DNA of 64,000 nt from Gordonia bronchialis DSM 43247 (GTDB lineage: Bacteria > Actinomycetota > Actinomycetes > Mycobacteriales > Mycobacteriaceae), in assembly GCF_000024785.1 (NCBI RefSeq), contig NC_013441.1, positions 3,224,001 through 3,288,000 of the forward strand. Reading direction: 5' to 3'. Below, piece after piece: positions 9,929 through 17,949 of this stretch. The notes beneath the pieces were generated by a model. It saw only the letters and a program-made list of their open reading frames with translations, made no database searches and was not told the origin of the DNA. The translations under genes were made by a program, and so were the position numbers. How positions within the stretch are numbered: the first letter of the stretch is position 1; every line of letters starts with the position of its first letter.

Positions 9929-11595
9929 GCGTCACCGTCCGCGTCGTCGGTCACCAGACCGTCGAGGACCTGCGCGACCACGTCTCGATCGTCGAAGGGA
10001 TGTTTCACCCCGTTGATCTCCTGTCCCGTCTCATGTCCCTTGCCCGCGATGAGCACGGTGTCGCCCGGCCGCGCCCAGTGCAGGGCCGTGGCGATGGCCT
10101 CGGCGCGCCCGCCCACCTCACGGACCTCCTCCGCGCCGGCCGGCCGGTCCGCCCGTCCGACGGCCCGCGCCCCGGCCAGAACCTCGGCCCGGATGGCCGC
10201 GGGGTCCTCGGTGCGCGGGTTGTCGTCGGTGACCACGACGAATTCGGCGCCGCGGGCCGCTGCCTCCCCCATGAGCGGCCGCTTGGCGGTGTCACGGTCA
10301 CCGCCCGCACCGATCACGATGGCCACCCGACCCGCCTCGGCGCGCGCCGCCGCCTGTGCTCGCAGGGTCGCGAGCACGGCCTGCACCGCTCCGGGTTTGT
10401 GGGCATAGTCGACGAGCGCGAGAAACGGCTGTCCCCGATCGACCCGCTGAAGTCGGCCCGGTACCGACACCGTCGCGATCGCACCGATCGCCGTCGCCGC
10501 GTCCACCCCCGCGCAGTCGGCGACCGCGACCGCGAGCAACGCGTTGGCCACGTTGTATCGCCCGGGCAGCGGGACGACGAGTTCGGCGTCACCGTCCGTC
10601 CCGGTGATCGGGGTGCGCGACGTTCCGTCGGCGTCGACGACGGACTCCGCGGCATGCCACTGCGCGGGTACCCCTCCGGTCGACACCGTGACCGGCTGCC
10701 GTGCACTCTGACGCGCGGCCGGACGTGCGAGTTCGGCCATCCGGGCGCCCCACTCGTCGTCGACGCAGATGACCGATCGGACCGCGTGGACCGGGGACGA
10801 CGGAACGAATAACTGCGCCTTGGCCTCGAAGTAGGCGGCCATCGTCGGGTGGAAGTCGAGGTGATCCTGGGACAGGTTGGTGAAGGCGCCCAGTGCGAAA
10901 TGCGATCCGTCGACCCGGCCGAGGGCCAGGGCGTGGCTCGACACCTCCATCACCACCGCGTCGACGCCGCGCTCGAGCATCACCGCCAGCAGTGCCTGCA
11001 GGGTCGGGGCCTCCGGTGTGGTCAGCGAACTCGGCTGCGCCACACCGTCGATGCGGGTCTCGACCGTGCCGATCAGTCCTACCGACGAGCCGGCGGCCAG
11101 CAATGCCGCCTCCACCATGTACGAGGTCGTGGTCTTGCCGGACGTGCCGGTGATGCCGATCAGTTTGAGTCGCTGGGAGGGATTGCCGTAGATCCGTGCC
11201 GACACGCCGCCGAGGACCGTCCGCGGCTCCGGGTGCACAAGCGCCACCACGGACGCCTCGGGCGGCAGCACGCGCGACAGTTCGGCCCGGCCGGCCGGAT
11301 CGGTGAGGATCGCGGTCGCGCCCGCGGCGACCGCATCGGCGGCGAATCGGGCTCCGTGGGTGGTGCTTCCGGGCAGCGCCGCGAACAGATCACCGCTGCG
11401 CACCTCCTGCGCGCGCAGCGTGACGCCGGTGACCTCGGTAGCGGATTCGGCACCACCGATCAGGTCGAGGCGGGCCCCGGTGGACGTCGAGAGAACTGAC
11501 ACCGCGGTGGGCGCGACGCTCGTCGGCCGCAGCGCTGCGGACACCTGCCGACCGGCCTTCGACGTGCCACGGGAGGGACGACGACCAGACGCCAT
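9925..11595 (-). CDS. murE: UDP-MurNAc-tripeptide synthetase MurE (meso-DAP adding)
   Basis: Cytosolic ligase adding meso-diaminopimelate to UDP-MurNAc-L-Ala-D-Glu. The 556 aa have the MurE N-domain, ATP loop GITGTSGKTTTSYM, the EVSSHAL and NLSQDHLDFH motifs, and the DNPR motif (VVTDDNPRTEDP) that marks diaminopimelate rather than lysine enzymes. The C-terminal GKGHETGQEI is also typical. The ATG at 11595 follows a GAGGAGG ribosome site. It begins a new coupled unit after a 103-bp gap from pbpB, and its stop overlaps the murF-like start. About 35 poorly conserved residues precede the domain. Confidence 0.96.
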   Translation of the reverse strand: MASGRRPSRGTSKAGRQVSAALRPTSVAPTAVSVLSTSTGARLDLIGGAESATEVTGVTLRAQEVRSGDLFAALPGSTTHGARFAADAVAAGATAILTDPAGRAELSRVLPPEASVVALVHPEPRTVLGGVSARIYGNPSQRLKLIGITGTSGKTTTSYMVEAALLAAGSSVGLIGTVETRIDGVAQPSSLTTPEAPTLQALLAVMLERGVDAVVMEVSSHALALGRVDGSHFALGAFTNLSQDHLDFHPTMAAYFEAKAQLFVPSSPVHAVRSVICVDDEWGARMAELARPAARQSARQPVTVSTGGVPAQWHAAESVVDADGTSRTPITGTDGDAELVVPLPGRYNVANALLAVAVADCAGVDAATAIGAIATVSVPGRLQRVDRGQPFLALVDYAHKPGAVQAVLATLRAQAAARAEAGRVAIVIGAGGDRDTAKRPLMGEAAARGAEFVVVTDDNPRTEDPAAIRAEVLAGARAVGRADRPAGAEEVREVGGRAEAIATALHWARPGDTVLIAGKGHETGQEINGVKHPFDDRDVVAQVLDGLVTDDADGDA

Positions 11596-11698
11596 TGCGT
11601 ATCCGCCTCCTCACTCCGGTCCCGGAACGAACTCACGATACCGGCTCACCCGGTGTGGACGACGTGGCGGTGGGATCGCCCGTCGGGCTTGCCCGGAC

Positions 11699-13603
11699 TC
11701 AGCCGGCCGTCAGGACGAGTCTCGGTGTGGGCCGTGGCGACTGCGGAATCCGGTCGCGCTGCAACATCCACGACGCGATCGAACTGAACAGCGGCGCGGC
11801 CGACTGGCCCCCGGAGCCGTCCGAGCTGCGGCGCGGGTTGTCGAGCATGATGCCGATCACGAACCGCGGGTCGTCGGCGGGCGCGATCCCGGCGAAAGTG
11901 ATGTTGTAACGCGAATTGGAGTAGCAGCCGCACGACGGGTCGACCTGCTGGGCGGTGCCGGTCTTGCCGGACACCTGATAGCCGGCGACCGCTGCCTTGG
12001 CGCCGGTCCCGTTCTGGATGCCCATCGGATCGTCCTGGATCACCGCCCGGAACATGTCGCGCACGGTGCGGGCCGTCGTCGGGTCCACCACGCGCACCGG
12101 GTCGGGCCGGATGGCCGGCCGGTCGGCGCCACCGTCTCGCTGTTCGGACAGCATGATTCGTGGGGGCACCCGCAGCCCGTCGTTGGCGATCGCCTGATAC
12201 ATCGCGGTCATCTGCAGCAAGGTCATCGAAAGTCCTTGCCCGATGGGCAGGTTGGCGAAGGAACCACCCGACCACTGACTCAGCGCGGGCACCTCTCCGG
12301 CGCTCTCCGCGGGCAGGCCCACCCCGGTCCGCTGGCCCAGGCCGAAGCGATTGACCATGTCCGCGAAGCGTTCCTCACCGATCTGCCGGGCCAGCATCAG
12401 CGTGCCGACGTTGGAGGACTTCCCGAAGATGCCGGTGGTGGTGTATGGCTCCACGCCGTGCGACCAGGCGTCGTTCACGGTGACCCCGGCCATCCGGATA
12501 CTCCCCGGAACACGATGAACCTCGGTGGGCGTGGTGATGCCGTATTCGATGGCAGCTGTCGCAGCGATGATCTTGTTGACCGAGCCCGGCTCGAAAGGCG
12601 ATGTGACCGAGGGATTCCCGAGGTCTGCATCGGGTTGCTCAGACAGCGGCCGCGACGCGTTGAAAGTGCCGTCATTGGCCATCGCGAGCACCTCGCCGGT
12701 GTGCGAATCGAGCACCACGACCGATGCGCCGCGCGCACCCGAGGCGACCTTGGCCCGTGCGACCGCACTCTGCACGTACCACTGCAGATCCGCGTCGAGC
12801 GTCAGGCGGACCGTCGCGCCGTCGATGGCCGGATGGACGTTGCGGGTACTGCCCGGGATGATCGCACCGTCCGAACCGCGGTCATAGGTCTTGGAACCGT
12901 TGGTGCCGGCCAGAAGTGAGTCCAGCGACGCCTCGAGCCCGATCAGCCCGTTGCCGTCGTAGTTGACGTCACCGACGACATTGGCGGCCAGCGAGCCGCC
13001 GGGATAGAGCCGGATGCTCTGCGGGTCGGCACCGACCTCGGGATACTCCGTGGTGATCTTGGCCGCGACGTCCGGACTCACCGACCGTGCGAGGTAGACG
13101 AAGGTCTCGTCGCTGGTGAGCTTGGCCAGGATGTCCGGCTCGGCGATCGACCCACCGAGGGCCTCCGAGACCCCGTGGGCGATCTCCCGCAGCCGGGTGT
13201 TCGCGTCGGGAAGTGCCGGATTGTCCCGGTGTTCGGCATCGATCGATTTGCGTACGGCGCGCGGCAGAAAGGTCAGCGCGCGGGCCTCGTCGGTGTAGGC
13301 CAGCGGACGTCCGTTCCGGTCGAGGATGGAACCCCGCTTGGCAGTGAGGATCTGCGTGTACTCGCGCTGCTGGGCGGCCTCGGCCGCGATGGACGGCGCG
13401 TCGATGGTGTGCACGATGATCATCCGTACGGCCACTGCGATCACGGCGAGGACCACCAGCGCACCGGCAATGCGGGCGCGGAAGAAGAAGGTCTGCGGTC
13501 CGTGCGGCGCCGCTCCGGCGGACGCCGATCGCGGTGCCGGACGCAGCCGGTTGTGCCCACCGGTCCCGCGGGCGCCGGGACGGTCGGTTGTCGCACGTTT
13601 CAT
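11699..13603 (-). CDS. pbpB: Septal transpeptidase PbpB/FtsI (class B penicillin-binding protein)
   Basis: Bitopic D,D-transpeptidase that cross-links septal peptidoglycan with FtsW. The 634 aa have a basic cytosolic N-terminus, a membrane helix (about 45-65), a dimerisation domain and the transpeptidase domain. Active-site motifs are present: SVNK (SxxK, in FEPGSVNKI), SSN (GKSSNVGTL) and KTG (SGKTGTAQQ). There are no PASTA repeats. Two cysteines (DPSCGCYSN) follow the KTG motif. The ATG at 13603 (MKRATTDRPG) is preferred over one ten codons upstream because only it has a purine-rich site (GGTGG). It sits between ftsL and murE. Confidence 0.95.
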   Translation of the reverse strand: MKRATTDRPGARGTGGHNRLRPAPRSASAGAAPHGPQTFFFRARIAGALVVLAVIAVAVRMIIVHTIDAPSIAAEAAQQREYTQILTAKRGSILDRNGRPLAYTDEARALTFLPRAVRKSIDAEHRDNPALPDANTRLREIAHGVSEALGGSIAEPDILAKLTSDETFVYLARSVSPDVAAKITTEYPEVGADPQSIRLYPGGSLAANVVGDVNYDGNGLIGLEASLDSLLAGTNGSKTYDRGSDGAIIPGSTRNVHPAIDGATVRLTLDADLQWYVQSAVARAKVASGARGASVVVLDSHTGEVLAMANDGTFNASRPLSEQPDADLGNPSVTSPFEPGSVNKIIAATAAIEYGITTPTEVHRVPGSIRMAGVTVNDAWSHGVEPYTTTGIFGKSSNVGTLMLARQIGEERFADMVNRFGLGQRTGVGLPAESAGEVPALSQWSGGSFANLPIGQGLSMTLLQMTAMYQAIANDGLRVPPRIMLSEQRDGGADRPAIRPDPVRVVDPTTARTVRDMFRAVIQDDPMGIQNGTGAKAAVAGYQVSGKTGTAQQVDPSCGCYSNSRYNITFAGIAPADDPRFVIGIMLDNPRRSSDGSGGQSAAPLFSSIASWMLQRDRIPQSPRPTPRLVLTAG

Positions 13604-13687
13604 GACGTCAATTGTCCACCGGATCAAGGGCATTCCCCGGAATTTGCGGTCGGCGGGTTGCGATTGCCGGGTGTGACCGTCGGATGA

Positions 13688-14488
13688 TCAGGGAGTTGCC
13701 CCCGGCGACGGGATGGGATCGGTGCTCGGTACCACCGAGTCGTCCACGGACGGGGTGGGTGACGGCGTCGGCGCAGAAGGAGTTGTGGCCGAGGGTGTTG
13801 CGGCCGACGGTGTGGTGGCCGACGGTGTTGGTACAGAGGGGTTCTGGGTGCCGCTCGGCTGCCCGGAGGGACCGCCGAGGCCGATCGAGTCGTCGACCTG
13901 CCGGGGATCGATGGTCGCAGTGGGTTCCGGTGTGGTCCGCTTGTTCAGCGGCGGCATCGGGACCCCGGTGGCCGGCGTCGGCGTGCCGACGACCCGTGGC
14001 CGTTTGCCGGGCTCGACGACCATCCGGGCCGGATTCTGCGCCGGGATCATTCCGAGTTGTGCTGCCTTGTAGGCCAATTCGGGTGCCGAGTCGCCAGATT
14101 CATAATCCCGCTTCAGCGCGTCGACCTGATCGTTGAGGGACTGATTCGTCTTGCGCTGTACCCCGAGTTCGTAGGAGTCCTGTGCCGCGCGGGTGGACAG
14201 CCAGAGGCTGAGTCCGAGACCGAACACGAGGATCAGGATCACCGGCACCACGAACGGGATGTGCCGGAGCTGTTCGCGCAGCGACGTTCGGGGGGCCGTC
14301 GATGCCCGTGTCCGCGATTGCCGGACAGGGGCATCGGCCTCGACACGGCGACGACGACGCTCCAACGCCCGTTCGGCTGCGGCCGAGCGGGTGGGGCGGT
14401 CCGATTCGACCCGACGACGACGCTCGGCTCGGCGTTCACGCTGCCCCGACGACACCTTCTCCTGGGGTGCATCCTGCAGGATTGTCAT
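13688..14488 (-). CDS. ftsL: FtsL-like divisome protein with Pro/Thr-rich tail
   Basis: Small bitopic protein in the FtsL position between rsmH and pbpB (Rv2164c equivalent). Residues 1-77 are Arg-rich and cytosolic, 78-99 form a membrane helix ([20 protein letters not shown]) and about 100-140 form the short coiled-coil region expected of FtsL ([17 protein letters not shown]). The remaining 120 residues are a Pro/Thr/Ser tail with degenerate TPSATTPSA repeats, which should lie outside the membrane. The ATG overlaps the rsmH stop (ATGA). The family is weakly conserved, so the call rests on position and topology. Confidence 0.82.
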   Translation of the reverse strand: MTILQDAPQEKVSSGQRERRAERRRRVESDRPTRSAAAERALERRRRRVEADAPVRQSRTRASTAPRTSLREQLRHIPFVVPVILILVFGLGLSLWLSTRAAQDSYELGVQRKTNQSLNDQVDALKRDYESGDSAPELAYKAAQLGMIPAQNPARMVVEPGKRPRVVGTPTPATGVPMPPLNKRTTPEPTATIDPRQVDDSIGLGGPSGQPSGTQNPSVPTPSATTPSAATPSATTPSAPTPSPTPSVDDSVVPSTDPIPSPGATP

Positions 14489-15495
14489 GCCCGTGAACCC
14501 CTTTCGGCCGTGTGATCCGCGGCGACCCGTTCGATTACCCGGACTCGCACCGGAGCCGAACGCGGATTGCGTTCGAGTTCGGCGGCGTCGGGCCGCTCGG
14601 CACCACGCGTGATGAGCCGGAACCGCGGTGCGGTACCGGGTAATTCCACCGGCAAACCCCGAGGCGATGTGGAGGTGGTTCGGGTTGCGAACTCGCGCTT
14701 GATGATTCGATCCTCGAGCGACTGATAGCTCATCACTGCGACGCGTCCACCCACACGGGTGGCATCCAGCGCGGCCGGCACGGCGGCACGGATCGCGTCG
14801 AGTTCGTGGTTCACCTCGATCCGCAATGCCTGGAACGTCCGCTTGGCCGGATGTCCGCCGGTGCGGCGGGTGGCCGCCGGAATCGCCTGGTACAGAAGGG
14901 CAACCAGACGCGCACTGGTGGTGAAGGGCTCCTTCTCGCGTTCGGCGATGACGGCCGACGCGATCCGGCCGGCAAAGCGTTCCTCACCGTATTCGGACAG
15001 GACGCGGGCCAATTCGCCGTGCGAGTAGGTGTTGAGGACATCGGCGGCGGTCAATCCGTCCTCGTCGTTCATCCGCATGTCCAGGGGCGCGTCGATGGCG
15101 TAGGCGAAACCGCGACCGGGTTGGTCGAGTTGCATCGACGACACGCCGAGATCGAAGAGAGCTCCGTCGATTCCGTCGATCGCGGCGTCAGCCAGCACCT
15201 GGGGCAGCTGGTCGAATCTGGCCTGGTGCAACGAGATCCGGTCGGCCATGGGCGCCAGGCGCTTCTCCGCTATGGCCAGCGCGTGTGCGTCGCGGTCGAT
15301 TCCGACGAGTCGCAGGTTCGGGAAACGGTTCAGCATGAGTTCGGCATGCCCGCCGGCGCCGAGGGTGGCGTCGACGAGAACACGCTCATCGCCGGACTCG
15401 AGGGAGGGGGCGAGGAGCTCGGCCATCCGGGCGGCCAGCACCGGGAGGTGGCCGTGGTCGCGATCATCGCCCTGATCGCCGATCTGTGCGTCCAC
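14485..15495 (-). CDS. rsmH: 16S rRNA (cytosine-1402-N4)-methyltransferase RsmH (MraW)
   Basis: SAM-dependent methyltransferase that modifies C1402 of 16S rRNA. The 336 aa begin just before HLPVLAARM and contain the SAM site [14 protein letters not shown], the GIDRDAHAL motif and the RIEVNHEL and [11 protein letters not shown] signatures. The open frame runs 221 codons further upstream, but the GTG at 15495 is preferred: it follows an AGGGG ribosome site, and the upstream stretch encoding LAYFPNAR is the mraW RNA hairpin rather than protein. Long annotations of relatives probably read through the same RNA. It overlaps ftsL by 4 nt. Confidence 0.9.
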   Translation of the reverse strand: MDAQIGDQGDDRDHGHLPVLAARMAELLAPSLESGDERVLVDATLGAGGHAELMLNRFPNLRLVGIDRDAHALAIAEKRLAPMADRISLHQARFDQLPQVLADAAIDGIDGALFDLGVSSMQLDQPGRGFAYAIDAPLDMRMNDEDGLTAADVLNTYSHGELARVLSEYGEERFAGRIASAVIAEREKEPFTTSARLVALLYQAIPAATRRTGGHPAKRTFQALRIEVNHELDAIRAAVPAALDATRVGGRVAVMSYQSLEDRIIKREFATRTTSTSPRGLPVELPGTAPRFRLITRGAERPDAAELERNPRSAPVRVRVIERVAADHTAERGSRA

Positions 15496-15549
15496 GGCAG
15501 CACCCCTCGGAATTCGTCGGGTGGGGCGGGGTCCCGGTCCGGTCACGCA

Positions 15550-15574
15550 CCTGGCGTTGGGGAAGTACGCCAGG
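15550..15574 (-). ncRNA. mraW RNA motif (cis-regulatory hairpin in rsmH leader)
   Basis: In the transcript of the minus strand, a perfect 7-bp stem (CCTGGCG with CGCCAGG) encloses the 11-nt loop TACTTCCCCAA. It lies 55 nt upstream of the rsmH GTG, between mraZ and rsmH. The CTTCCCC loop is what I recall as the hallmark of the mraW motif, described in actinobacterial leaders of this operon. The motif is known; its ligand or binding protein is not. The stem-loop was seen directly and the family assignment is from memory. Confidence 0.85.
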
Positions 15575-15638
15575 GTCGAACCGGGCCGGGGCCTCGTACC
15601 ACCCGAAGCCCTGCTCATCTGTCCGCCCGTCATCTCGC

Positions 15639-16079
15639 CTACAGGACCGCGTTCAACGCGGCCGAGTTCGCAGCCGAGAAGTTCTCCTCGTGTTGGCTCT
15701 GGTAGTCGCGCCAAGCGGCCGCATCCCAGATCTCCAGGTGATCGAAACTGCCGAACACCACACATTCCTTGGACAGTCCCGCGTACGACCGATGATCGGC
15801 GGACAACGTGATCCGGCCCTGTCCGTCGGGTCGCTGCTCTTCCGAGCTGGCGAAGAAGTACCGCTGGAAAGCGCGCGCCTCGGGATCGTTGCGCGACGCC
15901 TCCACGATCTTCCCCGCGATCACATCGAACTCCTCGGCTCGATACACCGACAGGCTGTGGTCCTGGCCTTTGGTGACCATCACTCCTCCTGCCAATGCGT
16001 CGCGGAACCGTGCGGGCAACGTGAGCCGCCCCTTGTCGTCCAGCTTGGGCGTGTAGGTACCGACGAATCGCACTGACAT
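15639..16079 (-). CDS. mraZ: Transcriptional regulator MraZ
   Basis: Ring-forming DNA-binding protein with two AbrB-like SpoVT domains that represses or modulates the dcw operon. The 146 aa carry the two conserved DxxGR signatures: [20 protein letters not shown] near the N-terminus and [18 protein letters not shown] in the second half, each within an AbrB-like repeat. A GGGAGGTG ribosome site precedes the ATG at 16079. It is first in the cluster. TGG-type repeats upstream (16143-16164) are candidate autoregulatory operators. Length is typical. Confidence 0.96.
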   Translation of the reverse strand: MSVRFVGTYTPKLDDKGRLTLPARFRDALAGGVMVTKGQDHSLSVYRAEEFDVIAGKIVEASRNDPEARAFQRYFFASSEEQRPDGQGRITLSADHRSYAGLSKECVVFGSFDHLEIWDAAAWRDYQSQHEENFSAANSAALNAVL

Positions 16080-16142
16080 GTCGGCACCTCCCGCCCACCG
16101 GGTTCGGCATTCCGGTCTGCCTCACCCGGTGCTGCCACAGTA

Positions 16143-16164
16143 CCCCACTTTCCTCCACTTTCCA
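16143..16164 (-). promoter_or_regulatory. Candidate MraZ operator boxes upstream of mraZ
   Basis: On the coding strand three TGG-type boxes precede mraZ: TGGAA (16164), TGGAG (16157) and TGGGG (16147). The last two are exactly 10 bp apart with GAAAG between them. MraZ is known to bind TGGGN repeats separated by 5 nt on one face of the helix, so this is a plausible autoregulatory site about 65 bp from the start codon. Confidence 0.6.
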
Positions 16165-16330
16165 CCCCTGAAGGCCACAGCGTCATTGACTCACCAGTGA
16201 ATTACCAGTTCAGAGGACTGATACCGGGTGGGTGACGATCTGCGCCCCGGCGTGTTCGGGCGCGTGCTAGGCGTGATCAGAGTGACAAATGAGGCTTGAG
16301 AGAGGTTGGTCGCCGGCATTTTGTCCGTGG

Positions 16331-16390
16331 TGGGGCAATGTGGGGCATCCGGGTGGGGCGATGTGGGGGCAGTAGTGGGGGGAGGTGGGG
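16331..16390 (+). repeat. Phased TGGGG array
   Basis: Six TGGGG units start at 16331, 16341, 16354, 16364, 16376 and 16386. They form three pairs, each with exactly 10-bp spacing, separated by 12-13 bp. They read on the strand opposite to mraZ, 250-310 bp upstream of it, in the 502-bp gap that follows the DUF3040 gene. The spacing matches MraZ box geometry. The G-runs could also fold as G-quadruplexes. The rest of the gap (16080-16581) shows no convincing gene. Confidence 0.65.
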
Positions 16391-16483
16391 CGCCGCCCAA
16401 AGCCGCACGCCCGACGCCGCCCGCGTGCACCTTCCGCCTGCCCGGGCCCGCGCCTACAGACGTCGTCGCGGCGCGCACACGAC

Positions 16484-16517
16484 GAGAGCCGCACACCGGT
16501 CACGGTGTGCGGCTCTC
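16484..16517 (-). terminator. Terminator hairpin after the DUF3040 gene
   Basis: A perfect 15-bp inverted repeat (GAGAGCCGCACACCG and its complement) flanks a 4-nt loop, with a further CACAC/GTGTG pairing outside it. It lies about 65 nt past the stop of the DUF3040 gene on the minus strand. There is no long T-run, which is common for actinobacterial terminators. Confidence 0.7.
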
Positions 16518-16581
16518 GTGTGGGGTCGTGAGCGCTGAGCGGGTTTCAGCGCCAGGGGTTCAGCTCAATACGAGCGGATGT

Positions 16582-16980
16582 CTACTCCTGCTCGAAGCGG
16601 CGATTGAAACGCTCTTCCATCCGCTCGGACAGCTTGCGCTTGGGCCCGCTCGCGGTGCCCGACTTCTTGCCCGAGCGTCGGCCGTGGTCGCCACCGGCCG
16701 GGCTGCCCCCGCCCCAGAGGGCGAAAAGACCCGCACCGAACATCACCAGGAAGCCGATGAGGCTGACGATGGGGAACCCGCCGATGCGGACCCCCACGAT
16801 GAGGCCCCCGACGAGAAGCACCAACCCGAGGACGAAGACCGCGACGGCCTGCAGCCGCCGACGGCCGCTCGCCCGGCCGAGGCGCCGACGCTTGACACTG
16901 GACGCAAACTTGGGGTCTTCCGCGTACAGAGCGTTTTCGATCTGTTCGAGCATGCGCTGCTCGTGCTCCGAAAGTGGCAC
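16582..16980 (-). CDS. DUF3040 membrane protein
   Basis: Small membrane protein of the DUF3040 family (Rv2169c equivalent); function unknown. The 132 aa start MPLSEHEQRMLEQIENALYAEDPKFASS, in which the SEHEQRxLxxIE motif defines the family. Two membrane helices follow (about 44-66, AVAVFVLGLVLLVGGLIVGV, and 68-90, FPIVSLIGFLVMFGAGLFAL), then a basic cytosolic tail of about 40 residues. The GTG at 16980 has a good ribosome site (GAAGGAGGG). It lies upstream of mraZ on the same strand but is separated by a terminator and a 502-bp gap, so it is probably not part of the dcw transcript. Confidence 0.88.
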   Translation of the reverse strand: MPLSEHEQRMLEQIENALYAEDPKFASSVKRRRLGRASGRRRLQAVAVFVLGLVLLVGGLIVGVRIGGFPIVSLIGFLVMFGAGLFALWGGGSPAGGDHGRRSGKKSGTASGPKRKLSERMEERFNRRFEQE

Positions 16981-17165
16981 CGACCCTCCTTCTCCAACGG
17001 ACCGCTGACGCCGAAGGCGACGTCACCCAGGGGCACGTTCGGAACGAATGCGCCCGCTCTGGTTCCATGATACGAGGTGAATGCAGCGGCGACCACCATA
17101 ACCTGCCGCTAGGCGCCGATCTCGTCGCCGCAACGACCACGCGGACCGTCGGCCGGCAGCAACGG

Positions 17166-17663
17166 TCACGCGGTGTGACCCATCGCATCCGTCTGTTGTT
17201 CGAGCCGTCCCTGCTCGTAGGCGATGATCAGATCCTCCACGCGGCGCAGGAATCCGGTCACCGCCGCCCGCATCGCGGTCACATACTTCGTGTCGATCGT
17301 TCGGACGATTCCCGATTCGATGCGCATCCGGGTGGGCGACAGCGACGCGAACACGTCCGCCTCGCCAGCCAGTGCCGGTGCGACGACGGCGATCCGCGAC
17401 CACGCGTTGGCCGAGCCGCGACGACGCGGACGGCCCGGGGGCTCGTAGACGGCCAGCGCCGCACCCGCGCCCCGCAGAGCGGCCAGGTAGTACTGGCGGA
17501 ACCGCTCTGCGCCGTCGGCCACACCGTCGGCGTTGTCGAGCAGGACGTACGCACGTTCCAACAGATCTCGTGACCGGCTCACCATGATCGGATCCACGAC
17601 GGGCCGGGTCGCCCTCGCATCGCGCCCGGTGACGGAGCGGCGCCGCGAGCTGTTGTACTGCAT
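17166..17663 (-). CDS. SAV_6107-type HEPN-like protein
   Basis: A 165-aa soluble, mostly helical protein that I recognise as the actinobacterial SAV_6107 family, annotated as HEPN-like; its role is unknown. The N-terminal 30 residues are basic, followed by helical segments (SRDLLERAYVLLDNADG, AERFRQYYLAALRGAGAAL) and a C-terminal helix ending EDLIIAYEQGRLEQQ. The Arg/His pair that makes other HEPN proteins RNases is not evident, so a nuclease role is not supported. ATG at 17663 follows a GGGAGGA site. A perfect SOS box lies 110 bp upstream, implying DNA-damage control. The gap on its 3' side (16981-17165) holds nothing clear. Confidence 0.72.
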   Translation of the reverse strand: MQYNSSRRRSVTGRDARATRPVVDPIMVSRSRDLLERAYVLLDNADGVADGAERFRQYYLAALRGAGAALAVYEPPGRPRRRGSANAWSRIAVVAPALAGEADVFASLSPTRMRIESGIVRTIDTKYVTAMRAAVTGFLRRVEDLIIAYEQGRLEQQTDAMGHTA

Positions 17664-17773
17664 CGTTCCTCCCGGAGGTCGTCAGGCGATCCGGCGGCAG
17701 GCGCTTCCCTCGCCCACCGCCGGACCGCGGCGTCGTCGGGTGTGACGGTGAACAGCTTGCGGAGGCACATTCA

Positions 17774-17789
17774 TCGAACACCCGTTCGA
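17774..17789. promoter_or_regulatory. Perfect LexA (SOS) box
   Basis: TCGAACACCCGTTCGA matches the actinobacterial LexA consensus TCGAAC-N4-GTTCGA at every fixed position. On the minus strand a TATATT -10 (17802-17797) lies just upstream, placing the probable start of transcription at the edge of the box, a typical repressor arrangement. The minus-strand target is the SAV_6107-type gene; the divergent GNAT gene starts 160 bp to the right. The remaining sequence between the two genes (17664-17949) shows no other clear element. Confidence 0.85.
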
Positions 17790-17949
17790 CACGTTCAATA
17801 TAGCTAGCTCCGCGCTCAGGTTCAAGGCGTCCGCGGGGTCCCGCTCCAAAATCACACTCGGTCGGCCACCGGGAACCATCGCCACACTCATCAGCATTGA
17901 ACACCGCGACACCGACACTCCTTCCCGGCACAGAAAGGACAGCGACGCG

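Noticed and set aside
15496..16158. 221-codon N-terminal extension of rsmH
   Set aside because: It crosses the mraW RNA hairpin and runs antisense-free but out of frame through mraZ; no ribosome site at the upstream starts.
16191..16496. 101-aa minus-strand frame upstream of mraZ
   Set aside because: Pro/Thr-rich translation of the TGGGG array; no ribosome site.
17579..17770. 63-aa minus-strand frame (MCLRKLFTV...) between the SOS box and the HEPN-like gene
   Set aside because: Overlaps the better-supported gene, lacks a clear ribosome site and has no recognised homology; a leader peptide remains possible.
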